From: Rhizobiales bacterium IMCC20636
GTDB taxonomy: Bacteria > Pseudomonadota > Alphaproteobacteria > Rhizobiales > GCA-2746425
Length of the DNA stretch: 64,000 bases
Reading direction: 5' to 3'
NCBI GenBank assembly: GCA_016865015.1
Contig: CP018226.1
Location: forward strand, 2,201,001 to 2,265,000
The notes below the pieces were generated by a model. The model saw nothing but the letters and a program-made list of their open reading frames with translations. It had not been told where the DNA came from and did not search any database. Below, in pieces: positions 48,492 to 56,909 of this stretch (position 1 is the first letter of the stretch; the number at the start of each line of letters is the position of its first letter). The translations under genes and the position numbers were made by a program.

Positions 48492-49253
48492 CTAATGTAT
48501 CAGCCGGTATTTCTCTGGCGTTGCCATTTCAATGACGCCACGATTTTTCAGATCGCCAAAGGCACGACTGACCGTTTCTGTCGTCATGCCCAAGTGATCG
48601 GCAATATCTCGTCGGCACATCGGCAGGACAATGAATCCCAGACTGGATCTCGAGGCTGCGAAATCCTTCAGGAATCCCAACAGGCGCTCGGGCGCTTTCT
48701 GGTAAACCAGAGAAAAAAGTTGCTGTTCACGCTGCACCAACAAATCTCGCATCAGCGTTCTCAGCTCTTCACGCAACGTAATATTCACCGCTAGCACTTG
48801 CTCCAGAACCAATCGTGAAACTGATTTCAAAATGACGTGATCAATGGCTTCAGCAGTGAAGTGCCAGGTATCAAGATCTGAAACTCCGAGATAGTCGCCC
48901 TTCTTTGCAAAAGAGAATATCTGCCGCTCTCCGTCTGCTTTGATTGTACAGAGGCGTACCGTACCGGACACAATTCGATACACAGCATCTGCGGGGTCTC
49001 CATGGAGAAGAATTGTGCTTCCTGGCTGGTGATGCTGCTCGAATGAGGAGGTGTGAAACAGCGCGTCCAGATGCGTTTGCTCTTTTGGGATTTCGCGTGG
49101 CTTTATGGCAGCTTTTGACTTGATTTCCTCGTCGTACAACGTTCGGATATGTCTTTGCTGAGGCGGTAGGGCGGGTACAAATTGTTCACTACCTGGTGCG
49201 AATTGTCCTTTTTCGAAGGTGGGTGAGGAACAGTGTTTTCTCAGTGATGTCAT
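48492..49253 (-). CDS. Crp/Fnr-family regulator of the FixK type
   Basis: This 253-residue transcription factor has an unusual N-terminal extension of about 70 residues, then the cyclic-nucleotide-like beta barrel (HQPGSTILLHGDPADAVYRIVSGTVRL), a long dimerisation helix and a C-terminal winged helix. The recognition helix ETVSR (Glu226, Ser229, Arg230) is the one that reads TTGAY half-sites. It has only three Cys (8, 102, 213) and no N-terminal cluster of four, so it should not sense oxygen as FNR does; a FixK-type regulator fits. Cys213 lies right before the helix-turn-helix and may be redox-sensitive, as was reported for a Cys in Bradyrhizobium FixK2. A FixK box upstream suggests autoregulation. 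Confidence 0.9.
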   Translation of the reverse strand: MTSLRKHCSSPTFEKGQFAPGSEQFVPALPPQQRHIRTLYDEEIKSKAAIKPREIPKEQTHLDALFHTSSFEQHHQPGSTILLHGDPADAVYRIVSGTVRLCTIKADGERQIFSFAKKGDYLGVSDLDTWHFTAEAIDHVILKSVSRLVLEQVLAVNITLREELRTLMRDLLVQREQQLFSLVYQKAPERLLGFLKDFAASRSSLGFIVLPMCRRDIADHLGMTTETVSRAFGDLKNRGVIEMATPEKYRLIH

Positions 49254-49813
49254 AGAGAAGCTCCAGTGTCAGGTCGCTCGTGTCCCGGTCAGTGACTCTC
49301 ACTGGTACCAAGGGATATGGCCTGTTTTCTTTGAAACAGCTGGCCGGAATGTGCCGCGCAAAACAGAATTGTGTAATCAACCACAAGTCATAGATAGCAG
49401 GACGGCACTATCGGTCTTTGATCTCTGTCAATCGGGCGTACTTAGTTCATGCCAAGATCGAGCAAAATCCAATTATTCTGTGGTCCATCTTACCGAGTGC
49501 GAACAGCACGCAATCGTTGGGCCAGACTCAATTGATATTCAGCTTTCAATTTTGATGACCGAAGAGATATGAACGATTATCACTGCAATGGTGGCGAATT
49601 GAGGGCCTGCAGCCGGGCAAGGGAGGACTTGGTCGCGTTGGCTGTGACAGTTTGCTTGTTGGTGCACGGGGGCTTGTGGTGTTTGCGCTCTGCAGGTCGC
49701 TGCCTGAGAAGGTTTCCCAACTCAAACACCATTCGCATTTTGGTCGCTCATATGCAGACTAAAGCTGTCATTTCGCCGGGCAATGATCTTCATCTGATGA
49801 ATGACGATTCGGC
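49254..49813. other. 560-base spacer between the FixK-like gene and the amino-acid transporter
   Basis: No convincing gene is present. The AT content is higher than in the flanks, fitting a promoter region for the regulator, and the FixK box lies at 49418. A plus-strand frame, 49569-49817, could encode 82 residues (MNDYHCNGGELRA and so on). It has no SD, no hydrophobic or charged pattern typical of real small proteins, and runs into the converging permease gene. I treat it as chance. No repeats or tRNA-like structures stand out. Confidence 0.55.
49418..49431. promoter_or_regulatory. FixK/FNR box 6 (TTGAT-CTCT-GTCAA)
   Basis: TTGATCTCTGTCAA is a full consensus match centred 172 bases before the ATG of the FixK-like regulator on the minus strand. 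The position suits a transcription start near 49384. It would let the regulator act on its own gene, positively or negatively. Confidence 0.7.
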
Positions 49814-50503
49814 CTAGTGCAGGTCATTTCCCAATTGACCAAAACGGCCTTCTGCCCATTTTGAAAAGCGCAAGACCGGATAGCAATACAGGAAATAAAA
49901 GAAGGCGATCAGCAGATAGATGAACATGATGTCACCTGGCATGCGCATGATTGCAACTTCGCCCTGACGGGTCAACTCAGCGATGCCAATGACAGATAGG
50001 ACTGCGGTACTCTTGATGACAATCACATAGACGCTGGCCATCGGTGGTATGGTCAGTTTCAGAGCCTGCGGAATGATGACATTGCGATAGGTCTGGGTTT
50101 TTGACATGCCGACTGAGCGAGCCGCTTCGCTTTGTCCATTAGGCACTGCAAATATCGCAGAAGCCACAATTTCCGTCACATAGCTTGACGTATAGAGCGA
50201 TAGCGACACGATTGCGGCTGTGTAGCTGTCGAATGAGAGCCATGCGATGCCAAGCGATGGCAGCACAAAATAAATGATATACAACTGCACAAGGTAGGGT
50301 GATCCGCGCAATATGTGGAGGTATGCGTTGATGCATTTTTCCAGCACAACGTTACCAAGCGTCTTTCCGATACCCAGCGTAAAGCCGATCAGTGATCCGA
50401 ACAGGATTGAGATCATCGATATCTGAAATGTGACCCAAAGCCCTTTTATCAGGAAGGGCCAAAGGCTCTGAACAATTGAGAGTTTATCTGCGATCATTTC
50501 CAC
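49814..50503 (-). CDS. Polar amino-acid ABC transporter permease 2
   Basis: This 229-residue HisM/GlnP-type permease has about five membrane segments and the coupling motif EAARSVGMSKTQTYRNVIIPQALKLTIPP. It is the last gene of a minus-strand transporter set, 11 bases after its partner permease. Paired HisM/HisQ-like permeases form the heterodimeric channel of group PAAT importers. The specific amino acid cannot be read from the sequence. The DapF-like epimerase at the head of the cluster hints at an unusual or D-amino acid. Confidence 0.92.
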   Translation of the reverse strand: MEMIADKLSIVQSLWPFLIKGLWVTFQISMISILFGSLIGFTLGIGKTLGNVVLEKCINAYLHILRGSPYLVQLYIIYFVLPSLGIAWLSFDSYTAAIVSLSLYTSSYVTEIVASAIFAVPNGQSEAARSVGMSKTQTYRNVIIPQALKLTIPPMASVYVIVIKSTAVLSVIGIAELTRQGEVAIMRMPGDIMFIYLLIAFFYFLYCYPVLRFSKWAEGRFGQLGNDLH

Positions 50504-50514
50504 ATCAACTCTCC

Positions 50515-51213
50515 TCAGTTGGCTTTCCAGGCGTTACCGCCCAACTTGTTTTGTGCCATGCCCGACAGGACCAGCATCAATGCGTAGATACCAAGATAGC
50601 ACACTGCGGTTGTGACGTAGCTTTCAGTCGCAATCACTGTCTCCGAGAACATCTGCAACCCGGCACCCATCAGTTCAAACACGGCAATAATCGACAACAG
50701 GGATGTATCCTTGATCAACACAGCGGTTTGGCCCAGCAAAGGGGGCATCACATTGGCCAGAGCTTGCGGCAGAGTGACGTTCATCAACGTTTGTCGCGGC
50801 GTCATGCCAACGGATAGCGCGCCTTCGATCTGACCGCGATTGACTGATTCAATGCCGGCCCGGATGATTTCGCCCATATAGGGAGCAGTGTGGATTGTAA
50901 GGGCAATGATGCCGGTTTGTGTCTCGTCAAAGAAATCGCCATAGCCACGGGGCAGAAGGGAAGGAAGGCCATAATATACGAGATAAATCTGAATGAGCAG
51001 CGGTGTCGATCGAATGAATTGGATATAGGCCGCAACGGGTCGCCAGATCAGCGGGTTGCTGGACATGCGTGCGAGCGCGACAAAGGTTCCGATTATCAGT
51101 GCCAGAAACAGGCAAAGTGCTGATATCCAGAGCGTCTGGCCAACACCAGCAATGAAGACATCTGCATAATTTCCGACAATCCGAAAATTAAAATAGTTCT
51201 GAAGCCAATCCAT
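50515..51213 (-). CDS. Polar amino-acid ABC transporter permease 1
   Basis: This 232-residue HisQ/GlnP-type permease has the coupling motif EGALSVGMTPRQTLMNVTLPQALANVMPP and about five membrane segments. It lies 90 bases after the binding-protein gene, separated by a strong hairpin, and 11 bases before permease 2. It should pair with permease 2 and the ATPase encoded at 52229. Confidence 0.92.
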   Translation of the reverse strand: MDWLQNYFNFRIVGNYADVFIAGVGQTLWISALCLFLALIIGTFVALARMSSNPLIWRPVAAYIQFIRSTPLLIQIYLVYYGLPSLLPRGYGDFFDETQTGIIALTIHTAPYMGEIIRAGIESVNRGQIEGALSVGMTPRQTLMNVTLPQALANVMPPLLGQTAVLIKDTSLLSIIAVFELMGAGLQMFSETVIATESYVTTAVCYLGIYALMLVLSGMAQNKLGGNAWKAN

Positions 51214-51258
51214 AATCTATCCGAGGGCGTTGACGCGCAGCCCAATGCGGCGGGGCAG

Positions 51259-51283
51259 TCCGGGGCACCTGAGGCGCCCCGGA
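51259..51283 (-). terminator. Intercistronic hairpin between binding protein and permease genes
   Basis: TCCGGGGC (51259-51266) pairs with GCCCCGGA (51276-51283) across 9 bases, 21 bases past the binding-protein stop. There is no T-run. Such hairpins after binding-protein genes usually raise their mRNA level over that of the permeases. Confidence 0.65.
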
Positions 51284-51303
51284 GCGGTAGTCATATGATT
51301 TTC

Positions 51304-52101
51304 TTACTTGTGGTCAGCTTCCCAAGCAGTGGAATTCCACCAGTACTCAAGCTTCTCGTCAAGACGGCCATCGGCACGGATGAGACGCATATAATTGTTG
51401 AGCGCCAGCAGCAGATGCATGGAGTCAGGACGTGTTGCAAAGCCCAGAGGCTCCTGTGCAAGAAGGCCGTCCAGAACCAGGATCTCGTCAATGGAGCTTT
51501 TGAAGCCGGCAATGGTTGCCTTGTCAGAAAGACCGGCTTTTGCACGGCCTGAAACAACAGCCTGAACCACCTGAGCGGTGCCGCCTGCAAATTCCTTCAA
51601 CTCAGCGTTTGGCAGCCTCTTGCGTGCTGTATCAGCCCAGGAAGATGCCTGTGTGGCGCCAACGGATACGCCCTCTGCATTCAGCTCTTGCCAATTTGTG
51701 TAGCCGGAATCTTTCAAAGCAAAAGCAATGGTCTCTGAAAAGAAGACAGGCTCGGTGAACACAATTTGCATGTGGCGTTTTGCTGTTGGTGTCATGTCAG
51801 CAGCAATGAAATCCGCTTTGCCCGATGACAGAGCAGGGATCAAACCCTTCCAGTCATAATCCTGAACGATCAGTTTGACTTCCATGTCGTCGGCCATCAT
51901 CTGGGCGAGTTCAATGGCAAAGCCGGTGCGCTCACCGTTTTTATCGACGAAGCTCACGGGTGGACCCTGAGTCTGCACGGCGATGGTCATTTCACCTGTC
52001 CGTACAATCTTTTCCATTGTGGATTCGGCCCACGATGCTGTTGATGTCAATGCAAGCAGTGCTGCACTGACGGTCGTTGTAATGAGTGTTGTCAGTTTCA
52101 T
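51304..52101 (-). CDS. Periplasmic amino-acid-binding protein
   Basis: This 265-residue solute-binding protein of family 3 has a Sec signal peptide (MKLTTLITTTVSAALLALTSTASWA, cleavage before ES). The mature protein has the typical GEMTIAVQTQGPPVSFVDKNGERTGFAIELAQ opening, with GKADFIAADMTPTAKR as the second ligand-contact strand. A GGAG lies 11 bases before the ATG. It delivers the ligand to the two permeases downstream. The 127-base spacer between it and the ATPase gene could hold a second promoter. Confidence 0.93.
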   Translation of the reverse strand: MKLTTLITTTVSAALLALTSTASWAESTMEKIVRTGEMTIAVQTQGPPVSFVDKNGERTGFAIELAQMMADDMEVKLIVQDYDWKGLIPALSSGKADFIAADMTPTAKRHMQIVFTEPVFFSETIAFALKDSGYTNWQELNAEGVSVGATQASSWADTARKRLPNAELKEFAGGTAQVVQAVVSGRAKAGLSDKATIAGFKSSIDEILVLDGLLAQEPLGFATRPDSMHLLLALNNYMRLIRADGRLDEKLEYWWNSTAWEADHK

Positions 52102-52228
52102 TTTCTGATGTTCTCCACTTTGGTTTCTAGATTTTTGATCGTTACTTCATGATCCAGACACAATCGCTTAATATAGCTTATGCACTGTATTGCCAGATCA
52201 TGTCCCCCTCACGAACCTGCATTATAGC

Positions 52229-52981
52229 TTAGAGAATCTGCCGAAGGAAATCCTGCGCGCGGTCGGATTGCGGGTTGTCAAAGAAATCATCGGGATTGTT
52301 TTCTTCTATGATCGCGCCTTCATCCATAAAAATTACGCGATGAGCGGCTTCCCGTGCAAACCCCATTTCATGTGTGACAACTGCCATTGTCATGCCATCC
52401 GCTGCAAGGCCGCGCATCAGTTCAAGAACGCCGCCAACCGTTTCCGGGTCCAGCGCTGACGTTGCTTCATCGAACAGCATGACTTTCGGTTTCATGGCCA
52501 GTGAGCGGGCAATTGCCACACGTTGCTGCTGGCCACCTGACAGCATGGATGGATAATTATTGGCGCGGTCGGGAATGCCGACCTTTTCCAGCAGGTCATT
52601 TGCAATTTCTTCCGCTTCCTTGCGGCTGCGCTTCGCCACAATTATCTGCGGCATGACAATGTTTTCCATCGCTGTCTTGTGCTGGAACAGATTGAAATGC
52701 TGAAAGACCATGCCAACTTCTGCGCGCAGGGCATTTATGTTGGTTTTCTTGGCTGTAACGTTTACGCCGTCAACGGTAATTGTGCCGCTGTCGATTTCGT
52801 TCAATCTGTTGATGGAACGCAGTAGCGTTGACTTGCCAGAGCCGGACGGACCAATGATGACCACAACTTCACCCCGGTCAATGTGGTTTGTCACATTGTC
52901 CAATGCCCGAACCGGTTCGGGGCGCGACTTGAGATGGTAGGTCTTGCAGACCTTGTCGATCACAATCATCGGATTATTCAT
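52229..52981 (-). CDS. Polar amino-acid ABC transporter ATP-binding protein
   Basis: This 250-residue ATPase of the GlnQ/HisP group has Walker [10 protein letters not shown], signature [14 protein letters not shown] and Walker [15 protein letters not shown], followed by the H-loop [12 protein letters not shown] 52981 overlaps the epimerase stop (ATGA) and is preceded by GGAGG; an upstream in-frame start would sit inside the epimerase gene. The overlap shows that the epimerase and transporter are expressed together. It energises uptake through the permease pair. Confidence 0.94.
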   Translation of the reverse strand: MNNPMIVIDKVCKTYHLKSRPEPVRALDNVTNHIDRGEVVVIIGPSGSGKSTLLRSINRLNEIDSGTITVDGVNVTAKKTNINALRAEVGMVFQHFNLFQHKTAMENIVMPQIIVAKRSRKEAEEIANDLLEKVGIPDRANNYPSMLSGGQQQRVAIARSLAMKPKVMLFDEATSALDPETVGGVLELMRGLAADGMTMAVVTHEMGFAREAAHRVIFMDEGAIIEENNPDDFFDNPQSDRAQDFLRQIL

Positions 52982-53886
52982 ATGGCACGTCCCTCCAGAC
53001 CGGTTAGGCGGCCACTGAAACAAAACTCGACGGGACCCGTCAAGACTGCGTTGTTGTTTTCTTCAAGGACCACATTAACCGAACCGGCTAACATTTCCAC
53101 ATTTATCTCTTTTTTATCCGTCAGCCCCAACAATTGCGCCGCGCGTGCTGCGACGCAGGCTCCAGATCCGCAGGCTTGTGTCAGAATGCCCGGTCGCTCG
53201 AAAACAGACAGACGAAGACGTCCATCGCCCATTATCTGCGCAACACCAACATTGACCTTTTGCGGGAAGAGTGGATCATTCTGGATGGGTGGAGCCAGGT
53301 CTGCCACATTGATATGATCCAGATCATCAACGAAGAAGGTGATATGCGGATTGCCGATGCTGAGCGCAACACCATTCGTCAGAGGGCCGTTGCTGACGGG
53401 CACATGGAGCGTATCCACTTCCCGTGCCAGGGGAATTGATTTCCAGTGCGTTGAAATCTGCCCCATTTCCACGCTCACCTGTCGGTCTCCACGACGCCAG
53501 CAGCGCAGCGGACCGACTACAGTTTCAAGCAGAAGTTCATCCAAGCCGGTTTCTTCCAGCATGAGCCATGCAAAGCATCTTGTGGCATTGCCGCAAGCTT
53601 CCGCATCCTGTCCATCGATGTTGATGATGCGCATGAAGGCATAGGCGCCACTGGCAGCGCCAAATGATGTTGGCGGTTCGATGATCAGAAGCTGATCTCC
53701 ACCCACGCCCGTGTTCACATCGCAGATCTGAATTGTCTCATTTATGGTTGGTACATAAGGAAATTTGCGGCCGTCAACGATGACAAAATGATTGTGCAAT
53801 CCCTGCATCTTCACAAAGTCCCGTCCTGATGACGGGATTATGTGTGACCAGTTTCTGGATTGTATCGGAGAGGAACTTGCTTGCAT
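52978..53886 (-). CDS. DapF-like amino-acid epimerase/racemase
   Basis: This 302-residue cofactor-independent epimerase of the diaminopimelate epimerase fold keeps both catalytic cysteines: Cys98 in EACGNATRC and Cys239 in TQACGSGAC. It also keeps the GNPH and FERPG..T motifs. Differences from true DapF are LHNHF in place of the usual LGNDF at the substrate loop (near residue 32), Ala101 for Gly after the first Cys, and a 23-residue N-terminal extension. With its transporter overlap, this is more likely a catabolic racemase acting on an imported amino acid than the cell-wall/lysine enzyme. The substrate cannot be named from sequence; histidine racemases and other DapF relatives are known. Confidence 0.85.
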   Translation of the reverse strand: MQASSSPIQSRNWSHIIPSSGRDFVKMQGLHNHFVIVDGRKFPYVPTINETIQICDVNTGVGGDQLLIIEPPTSFGAASGAYAFMRIINIDGQDAEACGNATRCFAWLMLEETGLDELLLETVVGPLRCWRRGDRQVSVEMGQISTHWKSIPLAREVDTLHVPVSNGPLTNGVALSIGNPHITFFVDDLDHINVADLAPPIQNDPLFPQKVNVGVAQIMGDGRLRLSVFERPGILTQACGSGACVAARAAQLLGLTDKKEINVEMLAGSVNVVLEENNNAVLTGPVEFCFSGRLTGLEGRAI

Positions 53887-53954
53887 TGAACCGTTTGAAA
53901 CCTAGGTGGGGTTAAACTGTGAACCCTGAGCAACGGATATGCAAGTTTTTGAGT

Positions 53955-53998
53955 GGAGCCTCACGGTCTGCTGGATTTGTGCAGTGCTGTGAGGCTCC
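53955..53998 (-). terminator. Long hairpin after the alanine dehydrogenase gene
   Basis: GGAGCCTCAC (53955-53964) pairs perfectly with GTGAGGCTCC (53989-53998), and CTGC/GCAG can pair inside the 24-base loop. It lies 21 bases after the ald stop on the minus strand. No T-run follows, but the stem is strong and probably ends or attenuates the ald transcript before the epimerase gene. Confidence 0.6.
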
Positions 53999-54019
53999 CA
54001 GATGATTTGTGAATTATCG

Positions 54020-55135
54020 TCAGTTCAAAAGTGTTTCAGCTGGTACATATTCATAGCCCAGTGATTGGGCGACGGGCTCGCAAGTGACCTTGCCGTTGCA
54101 GACATTCAAACCGTTGCGCAGATGCGCGTCCTTGGACAAGGCAGCTTTCCATCCCAGATTTGCGATCCGCAATGCGTGGGGCAGGGTGGTGTTATTGAGC
54201 GCGTAGGTTGAGGTCCGGGCAACACCGCCTGGCATGTTGGCGACGCAGTAATGGACGATGCCATCAACCACATAGGTCGGCTCGGCATGTGTTGTTGCCT
54301 TTGAAGTTTCAAAACAGCCGCCCTGATCAATCGCGACATCGACCAGCACCGCACCGTTCTTCATGGTGCCAAGCATTTCACGGGTTACCAGTTTCGGTGC
54401 CGCTGCGCCTGGAACCAGAACCGCACCGATGACCAGATCGGCCTCGGCAACGCTGGTGGCCAGATTGGCGCGGTTTGAATAGAGCGTTTTGACGCGAGAG
54501 CCGAAATGCGCATCGAGGCGCTCAAGAGCTTCCGGACTACGATCCAGAATGGTGACATCGGCACCAAGGCCAACAGCCATCTGCGCGGCGTTGTATCCGA
54601 CCACACCACCGCCGATGATCAACACATTGGCCGGTGCAACACCCGGAACGCCGCCCAGCAGAATACCGCAGCCGCCGTGAGATTTCTCCAACGCTGTGGC
54701 GCCGGCCTGGATCGACATGCGCCCGGCCACCTGGCTCATTGGTTTCAGCAATGGCAATCCGCCATTGCGATCCGTGACTGTTTCATAGGCGATGCAAACG
54801 GCACCAGATTTAACCAGGTCTCTGGTCTGGTCAGGGTCTGGCGCAAGATGCAGATAGGTATAGAGGATCTGGCCTTTGCGCAGTTGGGCGCGCTCACTGG
54901 CCTGAGGTTCCTTGACCTTTACAACCATGTCGCATTCCGCAAAAATTTCAGCCGCTGTGTCGACGATCCGGGCGCCGGCATCCACATAATCCTGATCCAG
55001 AGCGCCAATACCGCTTCCAGCTTCTGTTTCGACCAGAACTTCATGCTGATGAGCCACCAGTTCCGTAACACTTTCCGGTGTCAGGCCGACGCGATATTCA
55101 TGGTTTTTGATTTCTTTAGGTGTCCCGATACGCAT
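54020..55135 (-). CDS. ald: Alanine dehydrogenase
   Basis: This 371-residue NAD-dependent enzyme interconverts alanine and pyruvate plus ammonia. The N-terminal [21 protein letters not shown], the [14 protein letters not shown] segment, the NAD-binding [22 protein letters not shown] and the [17 protein letters not shown]-terminal motif are all present. ATG 55135 begins the conserved N-terminus. In taurine or amino-sulfonate catabolism, Ald regenerates pyruvate for an aminotransferase, but no such aminotransferase is in the window, so general amino-acid catabolism is equally likely. It is divergent from an Lrp/AsnC gene. Confidence 0.95.
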   Translation of the reverse strand: MRIGTPKEIKNHEYRVGLTPESVTELVAHQHEVLVETEAGSGIGALDQDYVDAGARIVDTAAEIFAECDMVVKVKEPQASERAQLRKGQILYTYLHLAPDPDQTRDLVKSGAVCIAYETVTDRNGGLPLLKPMSQVAGRMSIQAGATALEKSHGGCGILLGGVPGVAPANVLIIGGGVVGYNAAQMAVGLGADVTILDRSPEALERLDAHFGSRVKTLYSNRANLATSVAEADLVIGAVLVPGAAAPKLVTREMLGTMKNGAVLVDVAIDQGGCFETSKATTHAEPTYVVDGIVHYCVANMPGGVARTSTYALNNTTLPHALRIANLGWKAALSKDAHLRNGLNVCNGKVTCEPVAQSLGYEYVPAETLLN

Positions 55136-55280
55136 TGTTTTTTCCCAACGCCATGAGAGGTCTATTCTCTGACAGGATTGTTTCACAATTCAGGCGAGAG
55201 TTTTTGCGGAATATTGTAGGAATTAATCGATTTTTTTGCCTATAATTCGAATTAGTATATAATTCTTCGGAGAAAATGGC

Positions 55281-55739
55281 ATGGATCGGATTGATGGCAG
55301 TATATTGCGGCACCTTCAAAGAAACTCTGCCATACCTGTGTCCGAACTCGCCAACGATGTTGGTCTGTCTGCTTCTGCCTGTCATCGCAGGATCAAATTG
55401 CTTGAGGATGATGGCGTCATTGAAGGGTATGCAGCCCGCATTGATCGGGCAAAACTGGGCCTCAAAATCATGGTGTTTGTCGAAATAGCACTCACATCAC
55501 AAAGCCAGGATGTGCTCAATGCTTTCGAGCAGGCTGTGCTGCGCTTTGAAGACATTCTTGAATGTCATCTGACCACCGGTGATGCGGATTATCTGCTCAG
55601 AATTGCGGCCCGTGATGTGGCTGATTATGACGGGATCCATCGCAATTGTCTTGCGAAGCTTCCCGGTGTGTCGAGCATGCAAACGAGCTTCATCCTGCGC
55701 TCGATCAAAGGTACTCAGGAATTCCCGGTTCGTATCTAA
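55281..55739 (+). CDS. Lrp/AsnC-family transcriptional regulator
   Basis: This 152-residue regulator has an N-terminal winged helix (IDGSILRHLQRNSAIPVSELANDVGLSASACHRRIKLLEDDGVIEGY) and a C-terminal RAM domain that binds amino acids (ECHLTTGDADYLLRIAARDVADY). It is divergent from ald across a 145-base AT-rich spacer. Lrp-type regulators commonly control the divergent ald gene in response to alanine, and that is the simplest reading here. A weak SD (CGGAG) lies 8 bases before the ATG. Confidence 0.93.
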   Translation: MDRIDGSILRHLQRNSAIPVSELANDVGLSASACHRRIKLLEDDGVIEGYAARIDRAKLGLKIMVFVEIALTSQSQDVLNAFEQAVLRFEDILECHLTTGDADYLLRIAARDVADYDGIHRNCLAKLPGVSSMQTSFILRSIKGTQEFPVRI

Positions 55740-55770
55740 CGTTTGAATATTGCGGCGTTGAAACTGTGCC

Positions 55771-56772
55771 TTATGGATCGACGATTTGAGCGCATGTCAC
55801 GGCAATCAAATTGTAGACATCATCTGTATCGCAGCCACGGGACAAATCATTGGCAGGGTTTGCAAGTCCCTGTAAAATCGGTCCGATTGCCTCTGCGCCG
55901 CCGATGCGTTGGGCAATCTTATAGCCGATATTTGCCGCTTCCAGATTCGGGAAGATGAAGATGTTGGCATCGCCCTGAATAGTGGCATCGGGAGCCTTTG
56001 CTGCGGCGACTTCCGGCACAAAGGCGGCATCAAACTGCATCTCGCCCGAGATTTTCAAATTCGGCGCGCGTGATTGCACCAGTTTGGTCGCTGCGACCAC
56101 CGCATCGACTTTTGGATCGGTTGCGCTGCCATATGTGGAAAAACTCAACATGGCGACACGTGGCTCCACACCGATCAACCGTTGAAAGGATGCAGCCGAG
56201 GCAACTGCAATTGACGCCAGTTGGTCCACATTTGGTGCGATACTGAGGCCACCATCAGCAAATACAAAAATGCCTTTCCTGGCGTGGTGCGGTTTGTTCA
56301 GAATCATCAGAAAGAAGCTTGAAACCAAGTCTGTATCTGGCGCAGTGCCGATGATTTGCAAGGCAGCGCGGACGGTATCGGCCGTGGTTGTTATTGCACC
56401 GGCTATGGTTCCGTCCGCATGGTGTTCGCGAACCATCATGGCAGCGAAAGCAAGCGGGTTCAGCACAGTCTTGGCAGCTTGCTGCTGCGTGACGCCCTTA
56501 TGCTGGCGCAGTTTGTAGTACTTCTCTGCGAAGATGCTGATTAACTCGGATTTGTTCGGATCAATGATGGACAGACCGTCCGGCATGGTGCTTGGAAAAC
56601 CGGCGCTTTTTTGAATTCGTTCCTGATTGCCAATCAATGTGATGCGGGCGAGGCCATCTTCAACCGCGCGCAGAGCGCCGGACTGGATGCGACCATCTTC
56701 GCCTTCGGCCAGCACAATGTGACGGCGGGTTTCATGAGCGGCCCGGAAAATGGCCTCCATTGGATTTTCCAT
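55771..56772 (-). CDS. pta: Phosphate acetyltransferase of the sulfonate pathway
   Basis: This 333-residue enzyme converts acetyl phosphate to acetyl-CoA. It has EGEDGRIQSGALRAVEDGLARITLIG near the start and family motifs LSFSTYGSA and IFPNLEAANIGYKIAQRIGGAEAIGPILQGLANPANDLSRG. ATG 56772 is preferred because AAGG precedes it; an internal ATG 12 bases on is possible. It follows xsc on the same strand, and xsc-pta pairs are the conserved core of sulfoacetaldehyde dissimilation. It differs from the MaoC-fused Pta domain at 26756, so the window has two Pta activities in different circuits. Confidence 0.94.
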   Translation of the reverse strand: MENPMEAIFRAAHETRRHIVLAEGEDGRIQSGALRAVEDGLARITLIGNQERIQKSAGFPSTMPDGLSIIDPNKSELISIFAEKYYKLRQHKGVTQQQAAKTVLNPLAFAAMMVREHHADGTIAGAITTTADTVRAALQIIGTAPDTDLVSSFFLMILNKPHHARKGIFVFADGGLSIAPNVDQLASIAVASAASFQRLIGVEPRVAMLSFSTYGSATDPKVDAVVAATKLVQSRAPNLKISGEMQFDAAFVPEVAAAKAPDATIQGDANIFIFPNLEAANIGYKIAQRIGGAEAIGPILQGLANPANDLSRGCDTDDVYNLIAVTCAQIVDP

Positions 56773-56842
56773 TGAAACACAAATCCTTGAGGGGTTTTTT
56801 GGGTCAGTGGGATTTGTATCCCGAGGAGGCTTTGGTTGATAA

Positions 56843-56875
56843 GACCAGCGCATTGCCTTTTTGCATGCGCTGGTC
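56843..56875 (-). terminator. Strong hairpin between xsc and pta
   Basis: GACCAGCGCAT (56843-56853) pairs perfectly over 11 bases with ATGCGCTGGTC (56865-56875) around an 11-base loop. It lies 35 bases after the xsc stop on the minus strand, in a 137-base spacer. Only a short T-rich stretch follows, so it probably tunes xsc against pta rather than ending all transcription. Confidence 0.65.
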
Positions 56876-56909
56876 TGTTTGCGTCCGTCTTGTTGAAGCG
56901 GAGTGTTGG

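Noticed and set aside
49189-49572. Overlapping short frames on both strands at the regulator's 5' end
   Set aside because: They overlap the regulator start and its promoter, lack ribosome sites and look random.
49569-49817. Possible 82-residue plus-strand gene in the spacer near the FixK-like regulator
   Set aside because: No SD site, no family resemblance, unusual residue composition, and it runs into the convergent permease gene.
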